Below, in pieces: positions 4,959 through 6,557 of a stretch of 6,557 bases of DNA (positions are counted from its first letter, which is position 1; each line of letters opens with the position of its first letter). The stretch is from an uncultured Bacilli bacterium. Lineage in GTDB: Bacteria; Bacillota_I; Bacilli_A; RF39; UBA660. The position numbers and the translations under genes were made by a program. The notes under the pieces are model-generated. The model searched no databases. It saw only the letters and a program-made list of their open reading frames with translations, and was not told where the DNA came from. The stretch covers positions 1 to 6,557 of the forward strand of contig CANRME010000069.1 in assembly GCA_947631655.1 (NCBI GenBank), read 5' to 3'.

Positions 4959-4987
4959 AGTATATCATTAATCATATTTAAAGTCAA
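4959..4987 (-). promoter_or_regulatory. strong sigma-A promoter of the 3D-domain gene
   Basis: TTGACT (4987-4982), 17 nt, TATACT (4964-4959) on the minus strand. The -35 overlaps the T-tract of the preceding terminator. The expected start, near 4952, is only about 18 nt before the TTG start codon, just enough room for the GGAGGTG ribosome binding site. Confidence 0.85.
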
Positions 4988-5038
4988 AAAATGAGTACCT
5001 TTTACCAATAACTGTTAATTATAAGCATTTGTACTCAT
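4986..5038 (-). terminator. long-loop terminator after the MerR-hypothetical unit
   Basis: ATGAGTAC (5038-5031) pairs perfectly with GTACTCAT (4998-4991) across a 32-nt AT-rich loop, and six Ts end at 4986. The loop is unusually long for a terminator, though weak inner pairing (AATTAAC with GTTATT) may shorten it. It lies 26 nt past the hypothetical gene's stop. Confidence 0.65.
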
Positions 5039-5063
5039 CTAATTAATTATATGTTTTAATTAG

Positions 5064-5501
5064 TTATTTATTCTCTAAACTATCTATATATCTTTTAAAA
5101 CTTTCTTTGCTTTTAAGATCTTTTATCATATCTGGTTTAAATTCATCTAAATAATCTATTATCACATCAGCATATTTATTAAATTCATTAGGATTTAAAT
5201 TAGAAAAATATTTACATATCCCCTCTTTTTTATTAACTCTTTCTAAATAGAAAGTTAATAAATTACTAGTTCCAACTCTTTCTTTTGCTAATAAGACTAT
5301 TGAAACTAACCTTTCTCTAGTACAATAATACTTAGGTTTAGAAAAATCCTTTGCCATATCAAACATTATTGCTATACATCCTACAAATAAGTCACTAGTT
5401 CCATCATTAGGAAAAGTCTTTGTAGCAAATTCTTTTACTTTATCCATAGTTTTTGTTTTTTCATATTCTTCATATAATTCCATTAATATTCTATCTATCA
5501 T
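5064..5501 (-). CDS. hypothetical protein, partner of the MerR regulator
   Basis: I do not recognise this 145-aa protein. It has no signal peptide or clear membrane segment and looks almost wholly helical, with charged amphipathic stretches at both ends (MELYEEYEKTKTMDKVKEF, 7-25; DLKSKESFKRYIDSL near the C-terminus). The middle (37-50) is more hydrophobic, with GCIAIMFDMA. It is probably a soluble cytoplasmic protein. The ATG at 5501 has a strong AAAGGAG (5511-5517) nine nt upstream. It begins 19 nt after the MerR gene ends, so both are almost certainly one transcript. It may act with, or be controlled by, that regulator, but nothing in the sequence names a function. Confidence 0.8.
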   Translation of the reverse strand: MIDRILMELYEEYEKTKTMDKVKEFATKTFPNDGTSDLFVGCIAIMFDMAKDFSKPKYYCTRERLVSIVLLAKERVGTSNLLTFYLERVNKKEGICKYFSNLNPNEFNKYADVIIDYLDEFKPDMIKDLKSKESFKRYIDSLENK

Positions 5502-5520
5502 AATTATCTACTCCTTTTTC

Positions 5521-6543
5521 TTATTTTTCTAATACATAATAACCATTTATTACTTTACCAAAAACATAATCTCCACTTTTCCATTCCACTATAATATATT
5601 TCTTACCTAGTAATTCTTTATAAGTATATTTTGATAAAGTGTCTTGAAGTATTAAATCAATAATATAATCTTTAGTATATTTAGTATCAAAACTTTTTCC
5701 TCCTTTATATACTACACTAACTATTCCATCTTCTTTAAAATCTAAAGTATTTAATGATAACATGTCTTCACTACTTTGTAATTTTTCTGGATTAAAACTA
5801 TAAGGGCTATTAATAAAATCAACCGTCTTCCATAATCCTATTAATCTTTCATCCGCTACATATGGCACATTAGTATTATCTTTTGTCTTAATTTCTTCTA
5901 CACAATAAGCTTTGTTATCAATATTATAATATACTGCTACTTTACTATTTTTCATATCTAATGGATCCATAATAGTTAAATACAATTTATCATTAATTAA
6001 TTCATAATGATTAGGTCTTCCATTTATATAAATTGTATCTTTAGTCCAAGATATAACCCAATATGGTTCTCCATTAGGTAATAAATAAATTTCTTGAATT
6101 TTGAAATCATCCTCTACAAATTTTTCTTCTTTAGCACTTTCTAAATCTTGTGCTACTCCCAGTAATCCCCATTTTCCTATAACTCTTTCATCATTAATAA
6201 AAATCATTTCTATATCATTCCTTCCTTTTTGAAGGGAAAAATGTTTTAAATTGTTTATTTTATCTTTTAAGTCTTGTATTTGATTTTGATAATCTTTTAT
6301 TTTATCTTCTATATTAACATTTTTAAAAGTTCTTATTTCTTCTAATGAAAAACCTAAGTTTTTTAGTGCTATTATATTTTGCATCGTAATTACATTTTCT
6401 AAATTATAATACCTATACCCCGAATATATATCTACATAACCAGGTATCAATACTCCTATTTCTTCATAATATCTTATGGCTTTTACTGACACATTAAATA
6501 AATTAGCAAAATCTCCTATTTTTATTAGTTTTTCATTATCCAT
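5521..6543 (-). CDS. MerR family transcriptional regulator with two tandem GxW (lipocalin-like) domains
   Basis: This 340-aa regulator has a standard N-terminal MerR winged helix (6-73): IGDFANLFNVSVKAIRYYEE, then the wing SGYRYYNLEN (41-50) and the second helix pair ending GFSLEEIRTF. A coiled-coil dimerisation helix follows (about 78-104). The C-terminal part holds two related modules: DERVIGKWGLLGV (118-130) to about 212, and DERLIGLWKTVDF (231-243) to about 338. Each opens with the same DER-x-IG-x-W pattern and continues in beta-rich sequence. The G-x-W opening is typical of lipocalin-type barrels that bind small hydrophobic ligands; that is inference, not proof. It differs from the GyrI-like effector domain of BmrR. 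MerR proteins bend promoter DNA with long 19-20 nt spacers and commonly regulate themselves. The ATG at 6543 has AGAGG upstream; its promoter lies outside the window. Confidence 0.9.
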   Translation of the reverse strand: MDNEKLIKIGDFANLFNVSVKAIRYYEEIGVLIPGYVDIYSGYRYYNLENVITMQNIIALKNLGFSLEEIRTFKNVNIEDKIKDYQNQIQDLKDKINNLKHFSLQKGRNDIEMIFINDERVIGKWGLLGVAQDLESAKEEKFVEDDFKIQEIYLLPNGEPYWVISWTKDTIYINGRPNHYELINDKLYLTIMDPLDMKNSKVAVYYNIDNKAYCVEEIKTKDNTNVPYVADERLIGLWKTVDFINSPYSFNPEKLQSSEDMLSLNTLDFKEDGIVSVVYKGGKSFDTKYTKDYIIDLILQDTLSKYTYKELLGKKYIIVEWKSGDYVFGKVINGYYVLEK

Positions 6544-6557
6544 TTTAAACCTCTTTT

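Noticed and set aside
1..6557. Mobile elements, CRISPR arrays, tRNA or rRNA genes
   Set aside because: No transposase or integrase motifs, terminal inverted repeats, regularly spaced repeats or cloverleaf-like segments were seen. The locus looks like a conserved chromosomal region with two inserted accessory genes.

Overview
The window is strongly AT-rich, tightly packed, and every gene I can support reads on the minus strand. Gene order is therefore described from high to low coordinates. The organism is probably a low-GC Gram-positive endospore former (Firmicutes/Bacillota: a Bacilli, Erysipelotrichia-like or clostridial lineage). The main argument is YabG, a protease of spore coat maturation, next to Veg, SpoVG and the rRNA methyltransferase KsgA. 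In Bacillus subtilis the order yabE-rnmV-ksgA-yabG-veg-...-spoVG is known, and this window is a rearranged, compacted version of it. TGA and TAG both act as stops and tryptophan is TGG, so the standard bacterial code applies.

Layout. (1) 6543-5064: a two-gene unit. A MerR-type regulator carries two tandem GxW-containing (lipocalin-like) C-terminal domains and is followed after 19 nt by an unrecognised 145-aa protein. A long-loop terminator closes the unit. (2) 4987-4389: a very good promoter drives a TTG-started, membrane-anchored 3D-domain protein, probably a minimal YabE-type peptidoglycan enzyme. Its end overlaps a terminator. (3) 4362-3054: ksgA (rsmA), with its ribosome binding site directly against that terminator's T-tract, followed by a tightly coupled small lipoprotein of unknown function. 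(4) 2940-1493: a monocistronic gene with its own strong promoter, a 5' stem-loop and a strong terminator. It encodes a 430-aa exported or membrane-anchored coiled-coil protein with a cysteine-containing C-terminal domain. (5) 1503-468: a possible sporulation-type promoter, yabG, and veg overlapping it by ATGA. (6) 450-98: a sigma-A-like promoter, spoVG and a terminator. (7) 65-1: the start of an unidentified gene that runs out of the window.

The conserved genes (3D protein, ksgA, yabG, veg, spoVG) link ribosome maturation, cell wall remodelling and sporulation. The lipoprotein and the coiled-coil protein lie between ksgA and yabG, where B. subtilis has nothing, so they look like lineage-specific surface genes. 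The best candidates for new biology are the coiled-coil surface protein with its four-cysteine head, the MerR protein with duplicated barrel-like domains and its unknown partner, and the coupling of veg to yabG. I see no mobile element, CRISPR array, tRNA or rRNA. No gene-free stretch exceeds 300 bases; the longest is about 200 bases, between the lipoprotein and the coiled-coil gene.
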